The notes: generated from the sequence alone by a model not told the origin. Numbered from the stretch's first letter, positions 36,754 through 46,350 are shown. The stretch is DNA of 64,000 nucleotides from Bacteroidales bacterium (GCA_016937855.1 JAFGVU010000204.1:1-64000); one strand, 5' to 3'. Translations and numbers: made by a program.

Positions 36754-38100
36754 TTATTTAAAAAGTTCGTTAAATTCTTCGATTGTAACTTCTTTTTCTT
36801 CGGTTTTAATTGCCTCGGCAACAAAGTCAACAACTTTATCTTCTATTTCCTGTTCGTAAAGTTTATTTGCTTCGCTTTCTTTTTGCAACATTTCGATGGC
36901 ATATTTATCAAGATATTCGTCAGGAATATAAGACATTCCGTACTGGCTAAACTGTGCTAACAACTGTTGTTTTGCAGCGCTTTTTAGTTCTTCTTCGCTA
37001 ACTTTAAGCTCATTTTCTTTAGCAATTTTGCTCTTTATTAATGTCCATTTGAGGTCAGTAATAAAACGAGGGAATTCCTCTTCGATTTGTTCAGCAGTAA
37101 CCTCTTTATTTGTTGCTATGATCCAACGTTTTAGAAAATCCTCCGGCAAACTGATTTCAAGTTTTTCGGCAAGTTTTTCGCGAATATCTAACATCATCTT
37201 AAACTTAGTTTCGCGTGAGAATGAAGCTCTGATATCTTCGATGATTCTTGCTTTAAATTCTTTTTCGTCTTTAACAGCATTATCACCAAATACATTGTCG
37301 AACAAACTTTGGTTAACCTCGGCTTTTGCAAATTCTTTTACTTCATTAACCGTTGCTCTAAACTGAGCTCCAAGTTCTTCAACTTTTTCTTTCTCAATAT
37401 TTAATAATGAAGATATTTCAGCGTCATTTGGGAATGCTTTTTTAAGGTCAAAGTCAATAATAGTACCTTCCTCAACACCAACAAATTGTTTTTTAATTTC
37501 TTCGTCCTTAATTATTTTTATTGAGATTGAAGCATCTTCAACAGCAACACCATCGGTTAAAATCTCAGACTTGTCGTCAAGTTGCACTAAATCTACCTTG
37601 AGCATTGACTCTTCAGAAGATTTTTTTGCATTTTGGAATGATCCAAATCTTTGCTGATAGCTTTCGATGTATTTAGCAATCATTTCGTCGTCAACTTTAA
37701 TCAGATATTTGTTGACTTTATCTCTTTTAGTAAGCTTAACTTCGAATTCAGGAGACAAACCAATGTCGAAAACGAACTCAAATTTGTCTTGAGTTGCGAA
37801 GTCAACTTGTTCTTGCTTTTCGCTAGGCAAAGGATCTCCAAGTACATTTAGCTTTTCGACAACAAGGTATTCGGAAAGAGAACTCGATACAATTTTATTA
37901 AGCTCTTCGGCAATAATAGCATTTCCGTACATTTTTTTGACCAGACCAGCAGGCACATGACCCGGTCTAAAACCCGGCACATTAGCTTTTCTTCTAAATT
38001 CTTTAATAGATTTTTCGACATTTTCGGCAATGTCATCTTTTGTTACGTGAACAGTTAGAGTTGCATTTAACTCGTCAATTTGATTTTTAACAACTTCCAT
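36754..38100 (-). CDS. tig: trigger factor
   Basis: A 448-residue ribosome-associated chaperone. The N-terminal ribosome-binding domain carries the signature segment RRKANVPGFRPGHVPAGLV (about residues 36-54). The middle region corresponds to the peptidyl-prolyl isomerase position but is divergent, so isomerase activity is doubtful, as in other Bacteroidota. The C-terminal helical chaperone domain covers about residues 250-440. It lies downstream of tRNA-Leu and its terminator, and ends in a strong intrinsic terminator. No clear promoter was seen in the 30 bases before the ATG, which follow a CGGCCG palindrome. Confidence 0.93.
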   Translation of the reverse strand: MEVVKNQIDELNATLTVHVTKDDIAENVEKSIKEFRRKANVPGFRPGHVPAGLVKKMYGNAIIAEELNKIVSSSLSEYLVVEKLNVLGDPLPSEKQEQVDFATQDKFEFVFDIGLSPEFEVKLTKRDKVNKYLIKVDDEMIAKYIESYQQRFGSFQNAKKSSEESMLKVDLVQLDDKSEILTDGVAVEDASISIKIIKDEEIKKQFVGVEEGTIIDFDLKKAFPNDAEISSLLNIEKEKVEELGAQFRATVNEVKEFAKAEVNQSLFDNVFGDNAVKDEKEFKARIIEDIRASFSRETKFKMMLDIREKLAEKLEISLPEDFLKRWIIATNKEVTAEQIEEEFPRFITDLKWTLIKSKIAKENELKVSEEELKSAAKQQLLAQFSQYGMSYIPDEYLDKYAIEMLQKESEANKLYEQEIEDKVVDFVAEAIKTEEKEVTIEEFNELFK

Positions 38101-38127
38101 CGGCCGTTTATTAAGTTATAAAATGTT

Positions 38128-38168
38128 AAAAAACCGCATTTTCTCTATTAAGAAAATCATGCGGTTTT
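38128..38168 (-). terminator. intrinsic terminator of tRNA-Leu
   Basis: Stem AAAACCGCAT / ATGCGGTTTT (38130-38139, 38159-38168) with an inner TTTTCT / AGAAAA helix, then a T tract on the minus strand. It starts two bases after the tRNA 3' end. Confidence 0.8.
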
Positions 38169-38169
38169 G

Positions 38170-38251
38170 TGCGGATGAAGGGACTCGAACCCCCACGTCT
38201 CTCGACACTAGATCCTAAGTCTAGCGCGTCTACCAATTTCGCCACATCCGC
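38170..38251 (-). tRNA. tRNA-Leu (anticodon TAG)
   Basis: An 82-base class II tRNA. The acceptor stem GCGGATG / CATCCGC is perfect, the anticodon loop is CTTAGGA within a GCTAGA / TCTAGT stem, a short variable arm is present, the T loop is GTTCGAGTC, and the discriminator is A. CCA is not encoded. Confidence 0.95.
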
Positions 38252-38263
38252 AAAATTGAGGTG

Positions 38264-38271
38264 CAAAGATA
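38264..38271 (-). promoter_or_regulatory. -7 promoter element of tRNA-Leu
   Basis: Minus strand TATCTTTG followed by CACC, 12 bases before the tRNA 5' end. It matches TAnnTTTG. Confidence 0.6.
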
Positions 38272-38353
38272 ATTATTTTTTTTTACTAAAAAATTATTTT
38301 TCTAAAAAATATAAATTTTTCGCCTTTCAATTATGTCTGGGGTTGTGTAATAT

Positions 38354-38395
38354 AAAAAAACAATACCCCCTACTTTAATTTAAGCAGGAGGCATA
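38354..38395 (-). terminator. intrinsic terminator of the OmpA lipoprotein gene
   Basis: Same hairpin as behind tig, with a T7 tract on the minus strand (38360-38354). The 29 bases 38366-38394 are identical to 36706-36734. Confidence 0.8.
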
Positions 38396-38424
38396 GCAAT
38401 AAGTTGTATTTTTGTATTATTCTT

Positions 38425-39456
38425 TTATTGATTCATAATTTCGTACAAAGCATCGAGTTTTGGTGTGAGAATAATCTCTGTTCTACGATTTTTTGCACGA
38501 GCTTCAGGAGTTTTTGCTGGATCGATTGGCAAATATGCACTTCTACCCGCAGCAGTTAATCTCTTTGGGTCGATACTTGAACTACTCAAAAGAATTTTAA
38601 CGATTGAAGTTGCTCGTTTAACACTTAAATCCCAATTATCTTCGATATTTCCATTTCCACCGTAGGCTAATTCGTCTGTGTGCCCTTCGATTAATATATT
38701 AATATCCTGATTATCCTCCAGAACGCCGGCAAGTTTTTTTAATGCCTGAACACCTTTTGGATCCACATCCCATTTTCCTGATTTAAACAATAATTGCTCT
38801 TCGAGCGAAACATAGACTTTACCATCTTTCATAGTAACGGTTAGTCCATTACCTTCAAATCCAACCAAAGCATTAGCAACAGTATTACGCAAAGCATTCA
38901 TAACAGAGTCTTTGGAGTCTAAGATAGCCTGGAGCTCCATAACTTTTGCATTTTTGTCGGCAAGTTCTTTCTCTTTTAAATCAAGTTGTATTTTTAGAGC
39001 ATCTAGATTTGCTCTTTCTTGATTTAATCGTGCTTCGAGCGCACGCAACTCATCCTCTTTACGTTGCAACTCTTCGCGTGTTTCCTGTAACAGAGCCATT
39101 GCTTTTTGAGCATCAGCATCGGCACCGGCACGTAATTTTTCCTGATTTTCGAGTAATTGCTGATAAAGATCGTTAATCTTATCATACTGACTGGTTAAAG
39201 TACGATAAGCATTCCCTTTTATTGCAGTATCAGTAACTAAAGAGTTTTTATCAATCTTCATTTTGTCTATCTCAGCCTGCAACTCGTTGTTAGTTGTTGT
39301 TAATGACTCGTTATCTTTTTTTAACTCATTACGTTCTGTCTCACAAGTTTCCTTTGCTTCTTTTACCTCTTCAAATTGTCTTGCGGGTACACATGAAAAT
39401 ATCATTCCTGCAACAGCAAAAATCATTACTACCTTTAATAAACCGTTTCTATTCAT
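38425..39456 (-). CDS. OmpA-family peptidoglycan-binding lipoprotein
   Basis: About 343 residues from ATG 39456. The longer frame to 39522 is rejected because the promoter element lies at 39480-39487. A lipoprotein signal (MNRNGLLKVVMIFAVAGMIF, then SCVPARQ with the lipobox Cys) is followed by a long heptad-rich coiled coil (about residues 30-210) and a C-terminal OmpA domain with LLFKSGKWDVDPKGVQAL and the peptidoglycan-binding segment ILIEGHTDELAYGG ... RATSIVKILL. It is probably anchored to a membrane by its lipid and tethers to the cell wall, like Pal. Confidence 0.92.
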   Translation of the reverse strand: MNRNGLLKVVMIFAVAGMIFSCVPARQFEEVKEAKETCETERNELKKDNESLTTTNNELQAEIDKMKIDKNSLVTDTAIKGNAYRTLTSQYDKINDLYQQLLENQEKLRAGADADAQKAMALLQETREELQRKEDELRALEARLNQERANLDALKIQLDLKEKELADKNAKVMELQAILDSKDSVMNALRNTVANALVGFEGNGLTVTMKDGKVYVSLEEQLLFKSGKWDVDPKGVQALKKLAGVLEDNQDINILIEGHTDELAYGGNGNIEDNWDLSVKRATSIVKILLSSSSIDPKRLTAAGRSAYLPIDPAKTPEARAKNRRTEIILTPKLDALYEIMNQ

Positions 39457-39479
39457 GGCTTTAATTTTAATTGTTTTCA

Positions 39480-39487
39480 CAAAAATA
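39480..39487 (-). promoter_or_regulatory. -7 element of the OmpA lipoprotein gene
   Basis: Minus strand TATTTTTG, 23 bases before ATG 39456. No well-placed -33 TTG. Confidence 0.5.
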
Positions 39488-39556
39488 GTCAAGAATTTGT
39501 AATTATATCTGTTATTAAACAATTTTTATTTACATGAACCTGTTAATTTTTTTATG

Positions 39557-39584
39557 TTGACTATAAAAAAATGTTGTATTTTTG
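39557..39584 (+). promoter_or_regulatory. promoter of dxs
   Basis: TTG (39557-39559), 17 bases, then TATTTTTG (39577-39584). Only 10 bases separate it from ATG 39595, so the mRNA leader must be very short. Confidence 0.65.
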
Positions 39585-39594
39585 CCAAACGAGT

Positions 39595-41517
39595 ATGATA
39601 GACACAAAAAAATATAAGCTTTTAAGCCAGATTGACTCTCCCGAAGACTTAAAAAAGTTTCCGCTAAAGGACTTACCAAAAGTTTGTGAAGAGTTACGAT
39701 GTTTTATAATCGAGTCTGCATCAAAAAATCCCGGACATTTTGGCGCCAGTTTAGGAGTTGTTGAACTTACCGTTGCTATGCACTACGCCTACAACACGCC
39801 CGAGGATCAAATAATATGGGATGTTGGTCATCAGGCATACGGGCATAAAATACTTACCGGTCGCAGAGATGTATTTCACACAAATCGCACCTATAAAGGA
39901 ATTAGTGGTTTTCCAAATCCAAAAGAAAGTATTTACGACAGTTTTGGAGTCGGACACTCTTCGACAAGCATTTCGGCAGCACTCGGGATGGCTGTAGCAG
40001 CAAAAATCAAAGGCGAAAAACATCAGACAATAGCTGTTATTGGAGATGGAGCTCTCTCGGGAGGAATGGCTTTTGAAGGATTAAACAATATGGCAGCAAC
40101 AAATAGCAATATGTTAATTATTTTAAATGATAATAAAATTGCTATTGATGAAAGTACCGGTGCGCTTAAAGAATACCTTACCGATATTGCCACATCAAAA
40201 ACCTACAACAGAGTAAAAGATGATGTTTGGAATTTTTTAGGTAGAATAAACCGACTTGGAGCAAATGTACAAGGGTTTACCCAAAAAATTGATAACGCAA
40301 TAAAGTCCATAATAATGCGTAACAGCAATCTTTTCGAGTCGCTAAACATCAGATACTTTGGTCCTGTTGACGGACATGATGTTGTTTTATTGTCGAAATT
40401 GCTTGACGATATTAAAGACATTCCAGGTCCAAAACTTTTACATATTATCACTAAAAAGGGTAAAGGTTTTAAAGAAGCTGAACAAAATCAAACAAAATGG
40501 CATGCTGCTCCCGGTAAATTTGATGTATTGACAGGTAAATTACTCGATCAAAATAAAGACACCAACAAACCACAAAAATACCAAGATGTTTTTGGAGATG
40601 CAATAGTTGAACTTGCCAAAACTAATGATAAAATTGTGGCAATAACACCTGCAATGCTTTCGGGCAGCTCACTGTTAAAAATGCAAAAAGAATTTCCCGA
40701 TAGATGTTTTGATGTGGGAATAGCAGAGCAACATGCTGTAACTTTTGCAGCAGGACTTGCAATTAGGGGATTAAAGCCATTTTGTAATATTTACTCAACT
40801 TTTGTGCAAAGAGCATACGATCAAATTGTACACGATGTTGCATTACAAAATTTACCGGTTATAATGTGTCTCGACAGAGCAGGGTTAGTCGGAAATGACG
40901 GAGCTACACATCATGGAGCATTCGACATATCATTCCTCAGATGCATTCCAAACTTAACAATTGCTGCACCCCGAAATGAATTTCAGTTACGAAATTTGAT
41001 GTTTACCGCTCAACTCGACAAAAACAATTTTCCTTTTGTGATAAGATATCCAAGAGGCGAATCAACGCAGCCCCCAAGTAAACCGGAATTTAAAGAACTC
41101 GAAATTGGCAAAGGAGAGTGTGTAATAAAAGGCGAAAATATTGCAATTGTAAGCATTGGCACACCTGGCAACACTGCAATAAAGGTTGCAAATGATTTAA
41201 AAAATGATAATATCCGAATTTCTGTTTATGATATGATTTTTGCAAAACCATTAGACTTAGATTTACTTTTCGAGATATTTAATAGTCATCAACACATAAT
41301 TACAATTGAAGACAATTCTCTGATTGGAGGATTTGGGAGTGAGATTGCCGAAATTATAACTGACCACAAAATTGATATCGAACTAACACGATTAGGAATA
41401 CCTGATAAGTTTATTGAACATGGTTGTCAAGCAGAGTTAATTAGAGATTGTGGTTACGATTATACTTATTTACTATCGTCTGTTAAAAAAATATGCAAAT
41501 TGTTTATTAATTGTTAA
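39595..41517 (+). CDS. dxs: 1-deoxy-D-xylulose-5-phosphate synthase
   Basis: The thiamine-diphosphate enzyme that condenses pyruvate and glyceraldehyde 3-phosphate, the first step of the MEP isoprenoid pathway. Present: HQAYGHKILTGR, the ThDP-binding GDGALSGGMAFEGLNN ... ILNDNKIAI, FGPVDGHD, and the transketolase pyrimidine half with DVGIAEQHAVTFAAG and DRAGLVGNDGATHHGAFD. The start is ATG 39595, because the earlier ATG 39571 lies upstream of the predicted -7 element. About 640 residues, normal length. Confidence 0.97.
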   Translation: MIDTKKYKLLSQIDSPEDLKKFPLKDLPKVCEELRCFIIESASKNPGHFGASLGVVELTVAMHYAYNTPEDQIIWDVGHQAYGHKILTGRRDVFHTNRTYKGISGFPNPKESIYDSFGVGHSSTSISAALGMAVAAKIKGEKHQTIAVIGDGALSGGMAFEGLNNMAATNSNMLIILNDNKIAIDESTGALKEYLTDIATSKTYNRVKDDVWNFLGRINRLGANVQGFTQKIDNAIKSIIMRNSNLFESLNIRYFGPVDGHDVVLLSKLLDDIKDIPGPKLLHIITKKGKGFKEAEQNQTKWHAAPGKFDVLTGKLLDQNKDTNKPQKYQDVFGDAIVELAKTNDKIVAITPAMLSGSSLLKMQKEFPDRCFDVGIAEQHAVTFAAGLAIRGLKPFCNIYSTFVQRAYDQIVHDVALQNLPVIMCLDRAGLVGNDGATHHGAFDISFLRCIPNLTIAAPRNEFQLRNLMFTAQLDKNNFPFVIRYPRGESTQPPSKPEFKELEIGKGECVIKGENIAIVSIGTPGNTAIKVANDLKNDNIRISVYDMIFAKPLDLDLLFEIFNSHQHIITIEDNSLIGGFGSEIAEIITDHKIDIELTRLGIPDKFIEHGCQAELIRDCGYDYTYLLSSVKKICKLFINC

Positions 41518-41541
41518 TAAAAACAATTATTTTTACATTTG
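41511..41541 (+). promoter_or_regulatory. promoter of the PorE-like gene
   Basis: TTG (41511-41513), 20 bases, then TACATTTG (41534-41541), 22 bases before ATG 41564. It overlaps the last codons of dxs. Confidence 0.55.
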
Positions 41542-41563
41542 ATAAAAACCAAAATAGCATTGC

Positions 41564-44236
41564 ATGAAAAGGATTTTACTTTTACTTATTGGAATAGGAC
41601 TAATACAGTTCTCGTTTTCTCAAGACATAAAACCGGACAGAACTTTTGTGAACTATTTTTATGATTCTGAAGCATACATGTACGAAGAAAACTACGATGT
41701 TGCTTTAGATTTGTTATTAAAGCTTGAGGAAATGGATCCTGAGAATCCAAACATCTGGTATAAAATTGGCTATTGCTATCTTAATACCAGACTCTATAAA
41801 GCCAAAGCTCAAAAATATCTTGAAAGAGCTGTAGAGCATGCAAATCCGAGCTATACTGCTGACAATCACAGAGAAAGAACCACACCGCTAGAGTCTTATT
41901 TGTATTTGGGCATTGCATATCGCATGAACTACGAGTTTGAGCTAAGCCTTCAGGCATTTAATGATTTAAGGATAAAGCTCGACCCCGAAAAACCCGAAGA
42001 CAAGTATTTACTTGATTTGATTGATTGGGAAGAGGAAATCACAAATAATGCAATTTACTATTACGAAAATCCTATTGATGCCCAATTGCGCAATATGGGT
42101 TCTACAATAAACTCAAAATATGCTGACCACTCACCAATTGTTGATTTAAACGAAAGCATGTTATTATTTACATCAAAACGACCAAAAGAAGGTGAAACTC
42201 TGGAAAATCAGGACGAAGATGTATTTATTTCAAAGAATAGTAACTATGTTTGGGGACGTCCCACAAGATTAACAGAACCTGTAAATACCGAAATTCACAA
42301 TGAAGCTGCAATTGGATTATCGATTAATGGCGAACAAATGTTCTTCTTTCGCTCGGGCATGAGTAATAAAGGGAATATTTATGTAACAGAGTCTGAAGAC
42401 GGATATACTTGGAGCGACCCAAAATTCTTGAGAGAGGATGTAAACTCAAAATATCGTGAAACACATGCTACGATTACTCCTGACGGAAACTCAATCTTTT
42501 TCACAAGCGATCGTAAAGGTGGTTTTGGTGGGTCTGACATTTATGTTATGCGAAAACTTCCGAACGACAAATGGAGTGAACCACAATTACTACCAAAGGA
42601 AGTTAACACTCCTTATGACGAGGAATCACCATTTGTACATCCCGACGGCGTTACACTTCTTTTTAGCTCAAAAGGTCACACAACAATGGGTGGTTATGAC
42701 GTTTTTTACAGTATCATGAATAAAAACGGTACTTTCTCAGAACCTGTAAACCTTGGTTATCCAATTAATACTCCTGACGACGACGTTTCTTACGTTATGA
42801 ATATGGATGGTCGTAGAGGATACATTGCAACCGTTAAGGATGATGGATACGGAGATTTAGATCTTTACGAAGTACTTCAGTCGGGAGTTTATGATAACAA
42901 TCTTATAGTCTATGACGGTATTGTTTCTGATATCAACAATAACATCCCTGATGATCTTATTATTGCAGTTCGAGATATGAAAACCGAAGAATATGTTGGC
43001 ATTTATCGTCCAAATAAAAATGACGGAAGGTATTTATTAGTGCTTTTACCTGATGTAACCTACGAAATATCTTACGAAGCAAAGGGACACTTGATTCATT
43101 CGATTGAGCACACTCCAACTAAAAATGACATTGAAGTATTTACCTCCGAATTCCTACCAATTGAACTAGATCCAGTTTTGCTACAAGCATACCTAATGCA
43201 CGATATTGTTTATTTTGACAAAGGTGACACCAAAATTGACGACCAGGCTGCCGGTGTTTTAAACAAAGTAAAAACAAAAGCTGATGAGTGGAATCAAGAT
43301 GCAGGTCACATGATTGTTAACATCAATATGCCTGTAATTGGTGCTGAACCAATTAGAGATGCTGCAAGAGCAGAGTCAATTATTGAATATTTAACAGAAA
43401 ATGGCATTGCTAAAGACGACATCTTTTTAAATGGTTCGTATCCGGATGGATATCAGGATGTTTACGGACTCGATATGAGAGAGCGTCAAGATGTTCTTGC
43501 AGACAACTCTTTGCCTACAACAGACACTCAAATAGCTCCTGAAGGAAAAGTAAGCATCGAGAATATTTTGTTTGACTTCGACAAAGCCTATATTCGTCCG
43601 GAGTATTACGACAACCTTAATAAGCTTGCAGATTATATGAATAATAACCCCGGAGCTCAAATTGAGGTTGGTGGACACACCGACTGGCTTGGTACCAACG
43701 AGTACAACTACTTATTATCTTATAGGAGGTCAAAAGCAGTTAAAGACTTCTTGGTTGAAAAAGGTAATAATCCCGAGAACATTATCACAAGTAAATATGG
43801 TGAGGACAAGCCTATTGCTGAAAATGCAAATTCAGATGGTACCGATAACCCTCTTGGAAGAAAGTACAATCGTAGAGCTGAGTTTAAAGTTCTGATGCAA
43901 GGTAGTGTAAGTCTGTTAGAGATTATACCTTTTGACATGAACTTTATGGCTGCAAACAATAATAACGGCGAACCATACGATGTAAACAATGCCTCAAGCG
44001 GCGACAATGTAGATAAGAGTAAAAAATATACAATTCAGATTTTTGCCCTTAAAAACCAAAAATCAACAGATTACTTTGCCGACCTTGTGGGTGTGAAAAT
44101 GCATGTTGCTGACGGATGGTACAGATATTATGTAGGAGAATTTAATTCATACAAAGACGCTAAAGTTGCATTGGATAACCTAAAAGCTATGGGGTATAAC
44201 CCGTTTATCAGAAAACTAAGTTTCTTCGAAAAATAG
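41564..44236 (+). CDS. PorE-like envelope protein: TPR, PD40 propeller, two OmpA-like domains, SPOR-like end
   Basis: 890 residues with a type I signal peptide (MKRILLLLIGIGLIQFSFSQ). Order: TPR-like region (about 25-170); five or so PD40 propeller blades (about 190-440; TPDGNSIFFTSDRKGGFGGS and HPDGVTLLFSSKG are typical); a carboxypeptidase-regulatory-like domain (about 445-530); a degenerate OmpA-like domain (about 545-650); an intact OmpA C domain (about 665-785, FDFDKAYIRPEYYDNL and VGGHTDWLGTNEYN); and a SPOR-like tail (about 820-890, YTIQIFALKNQKS). TPR-PD40-CRD-OmpA is the architecture known for PorE of the T9SS, but PorE is a lipoprotein and this is not, so it may be a paralogue. An anchoring role is inferred. 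Confidence 0.88.
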   Translation: MKRILLLLIGIGLIQFSFSQDIKPDRTFVNYFYDSEAYMYEENYDVALDLLLKLEEMDPENPNIWYKIGYCYLNTRLYKAKAQKYLERAVEHANPSYTADNHRERTTPLESYLYLGIAYRMNYEFELSLQAFNDLRIKLDPEKPEDKYLLDLIDWEEEITNNAIYYYENPIDAQLRNMGSTINSKYADHSPIVDLNESMLLFTSKRPKEGETLENQDEDVFISKNSNYVWGRPTRLTEPVNTEIHNEAAIGLSINGEQMFFFRSGMSNKGNIYVTESEDGYTWSDPKFLREDVNSKYRETHATITPDGNSIFFTSDRKGGFGGSDIYVMRKLPNDKWSEPQLLPKEVNTPYDEESPFVHPDGVTLLFSSKGHTTMGGYDVFYSIMNKNGTFSEPVNLGYPINTPDDDVSYVMNMDGRRGYIATVKDDGYGDLDLYEVLQSGVYDNNLIVYDGIVSDINNNIPDDLIIAVRDMKTEEYVGIYRPNKNDGRYLLVLLPDVTYEISYEAKGHLIHSIEHTPTKNDIEVFTSEFLPIELDPVLLQAYLMHDIVYFDKGDTKIDDQAAGVLNKVKTKADEWNQDAGHMIVNINMPVIGAEPIRDAARAESIIEYLTENGIAKDDIFLNGSYPDGYQDVYGLDMRERQDVLADNSLPTTDTQIAPEGKVSIENILFDFDKAYIRPEYYDNLNKLADYMNNNPGAQIEVGGHTDWLGTNEYNYLLSYRRSKAVKDFLVEKGNNPENIITSKYGEDKPIAENANSDGTDNPLGRKYNRRAEFKVLMQGSVSLLEIIPFDMNFMAANNNNGEPYDVNNASSGDNVDKSKKYTIQIFALKNQKSTDYFADLVGVKMHVADGWYRYYVGEFNSYKDAKVALDNLKAMGYNPFIRKLSFFEK

Positions 44237-44244
44237 AAATTAAA

Positions 44245-44271
44245 AAATCCGGTTAAAGCCGGATTTTTTTT
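44245..44271 (+). terminator. intrinsic terminator after the PorE-like gene
   Basis: Perfect 8-bp stem AAATCCGG / CCGGATTT (44245-44252, 44259-44266) and a T tract. Confidence 0.85.
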
Positions 44272-44315
44272 ATATATATTTTTTTTCGCAATAGTGTTCG
44301 TTTTCTTGGTGAAAA

Positions 44316-46259
44316 CTACATAATAGCCCGCCCCTGCAACCCTGATAGTTTCTTTATAACCTCATTAATTTGTGTAATTTGATTAAGTATTTGGGTTATT
44401 CGTTCTTGATCCTTATTTTCTTGTGCTTTTTTAAGTTTGTTGCGTAGTTTTAATTTAGCCTCATAAACTATATTTAATTTATATTTAATAAAAAGGTCTT
44501 CTAAAATCTCGTTCAATTTTTTTGCTTCTTCCACAATTTGAGCTCCTCTTTTTTCCCAAATCTTACTTAGTTGATGCTTTTGCGAACATACATTTGCTGA
44601 CAATTGGCTAATTTCCGGATCGTGATGCTGAATAAAAAACTCTGGACTTATTTCCTCCTCATTTTGTATCATTTTCTCGACGAGACTAAAAATCTTTTGA
44701 TTTAATAGATTCTTTAATTCAAGTTCGTCATTTCTAAGTTGATCTATAATGTAGTCGGCTACCCGCACCTCAACATTTTCATTGGTTTCACTATTAATAA
44801 AAACAGCTTTCAAATTGCCGTACAAAAGCAGCAATCTTATAATTTCAAGCTCTTTCTCCTCAAAATAAATTTTCTCAACAAAAGACGGAACAGCCGGTAT
44901 GTTTTGAGAAGTTCCAAGCTGTGCAAAACGCTGCTCCTGCCTTTTAACATCTTCAATTTTTTTTCTGGTTATCTTAGCAACTTCGGCATATAAGACAGTT
45001 TCGCTTATGTTCATTATATTGCCACATTCCTGAATATAAACAGACTGTTTGATTTTATCATCAATAACCGAGATAGAACGAACAATGTCGCTAATAAGAC
45101 TCGATCTTTTTATTGGGTCGTTTTTAGCTTCCTCACTTAACAGTTTGGCTTTAAAACTTATAAAGTCCTGTTCGTTTTCATCAATAAATTTTATGGTTTC
45201 GGAACTAGAGTGCTTTTGCGAAAATGAATCGGGATCTTCACCCTCAGGAAAAAGCAGGACCCGAACATTTAGACCTTGCTCTAACAACATGTCTATCCCA
45301 CGCAAAGAAGCCTTTATGCCGGCAGGATCACCGTCGTACAAAATTGTAACATCATTTGTAAACCTGTGTATAAGTCTTATCTGATCCTCTGTTAAAGATG
45401 TGCCAGATGATGCTACAACATTTTTTATATCAGCCATGTGTAACGACAAAACATCAGTGTATCCTTCGACCAGATAGCATTTCTCCTTTTTGATTATTTC
45501 GTTTTTTGCTTGAAATAAACCATAAAGAACTTTACTTTTATTATAAATTATCGATTCCGGAGAGTTAAGATATTTGGCAATTTTTTTATCAGTTTTTAAA
45601 GTTCTTCCTCCAAATCCAATTACTTGCCCCGCAAGGCTAAATATAGGGAACATTACTCGTCCTGCAAATCTATCGAAGTTAAAGTTATCTTTAACAATCG
45701 ACAGACCGGTCTTCTCGAGAAATTCGAGTTTATACCCCTTGTTTATGGCATGTTTTGTAAAAGCGTCTCGCTCTTCAAGAGAGTATCCCAATTTGAAATC
45801 TTCGATAATTTGTTTATTAAAACCTCTCTCTCTAAAATAACTAAGTCCAACGCTAACGCCTTCGTCGGTACGCATTAAGTTCTCGGCAAACGACTCTGCT
45901 GCAAATTTTGTTACAATAAGCATGCTTTCTTTTTCGCTGCTTAGTTTCTTTTCATCATCACTTAACTCCCTCTCTTCTATTTCGATATTATATTTTTTGG
46001 CAAGATATTTCAGAGCTTCGGGATAAGTGAGATGCTCATGTTCCATTATAAAATTAACAGAATTCCCTCCTTTTCCACAGCCAAAACATTTAAAAATTCC
46101 TTTGGCAGGGCTAACAGTAAAAGATGGAGTTTTTTCGTTATGAAAAGGGCATAATCCAAGATAGTTTGCACCACGACGTTTTAAATGTACAAAATCGCTA
46201 ACAACGTCAACAATTTCGGCAGCATCAAATATTTTCGATATGGTTAGCTGGTCTATCAT
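44316..46259 (-). CDS. dnaG: DNA primase
   Basis: About 647 residues from ATG 46259. The upstream open frame is excluded because it contains the promoter at 46270-46277. The N-terminal CHC2 zinc finger has Cys37, His40, Cys58 and Cys61 (LCPFHNEKTPSF and FKCFGCGKGG). The catalytic core has RVMFPIFSLAGQVIGFGGR and the TOPRIM motifs LVEGYTDVLSLH and ILYDGDPAG. The C-terminal helicase-binding region is long and helical. It makes RNA primers at the replication fork. Confidence 0.96.
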   Translation of the reverse strand: MIDQLTISKIFDAAEIVDVVSDFVHLKRRGANYLGLCPFHNEKTPSFTVSPAKGIFKCFGCGKGGNSVNFIMEHEHLTYPEALKYLAKKYNIEIEERELSDDEKKLSSEKESMLIVTKFAAESFAENLMRTDEGVSVGLSYFRERGFNKQIIEDFKLGYSLEERDAFTKHAINKGYKLEFLEKTGLSIVKDNFNFDRFAGRVMFPIFSLAGQVIGFGGRTLKTDKKIAKYLNSPESIIYNKSKVLYGLFQAKNEIIKKEKCYLVEGYTDVLSLHMADIKNVVASSGTSLTEDQIRLIHRFTNDVTILYDGDPAGIKASLRGIDMLLEQGLNVRVLLFPEGEDPDSFSQKHSSSETIKFIDENEQDFISFKAKLLSEEAKNDPIKRSSLISDIVRSISVIDDKIKQSVYIQECGNIMNISETVLYAEVAKITRKKIEDVKRQEQRFAQLGTSQNIPAVPSFVEKIYFEEKELEIIRLLLLYGNLKAVFINSETNENVEVRVADYIIDQLRNDELELKNLLNQKIFSLVEKMIQNEEEISPEFFIQHHDPEISQLSANVCSQKHQLSKIWEKRGAQIVEEAKKLNEILEDLFIKYKLNIVYEAKLKLRNKLKKAQENKDQERITQILNQITQINEVIKKLSGLQGRAIM

Positions 46260-46269
46260 AATAATACAA

Positions 46270-46277
46270 CAAAAATA
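46270..46277 (-). promoter_or_regulatory. -7 element of dnaG
   Basis: Minus strand TATTTTTG; only 10 bases lie between it and ATG 46259. A TTTTG is 14 bases upstream. Confidence 0.5.
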
Positions 46278-46350
46278 GAGATTTTTTTTATCAAAACTTA
46301 CGAAACAAGCAACAGAAAACAATTATTTACAAACAAGCTAAACCGTTTGG

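Noticed and set aside
38169-38378. A 69-codon plus-strand ORF starting over tRNA-Leu
   Set aside because: It is antisense to tRNA-Leu (the well-known spurious 'MKGLEPPRLSTLDP' peptide) and runs through the tRNA promoter.
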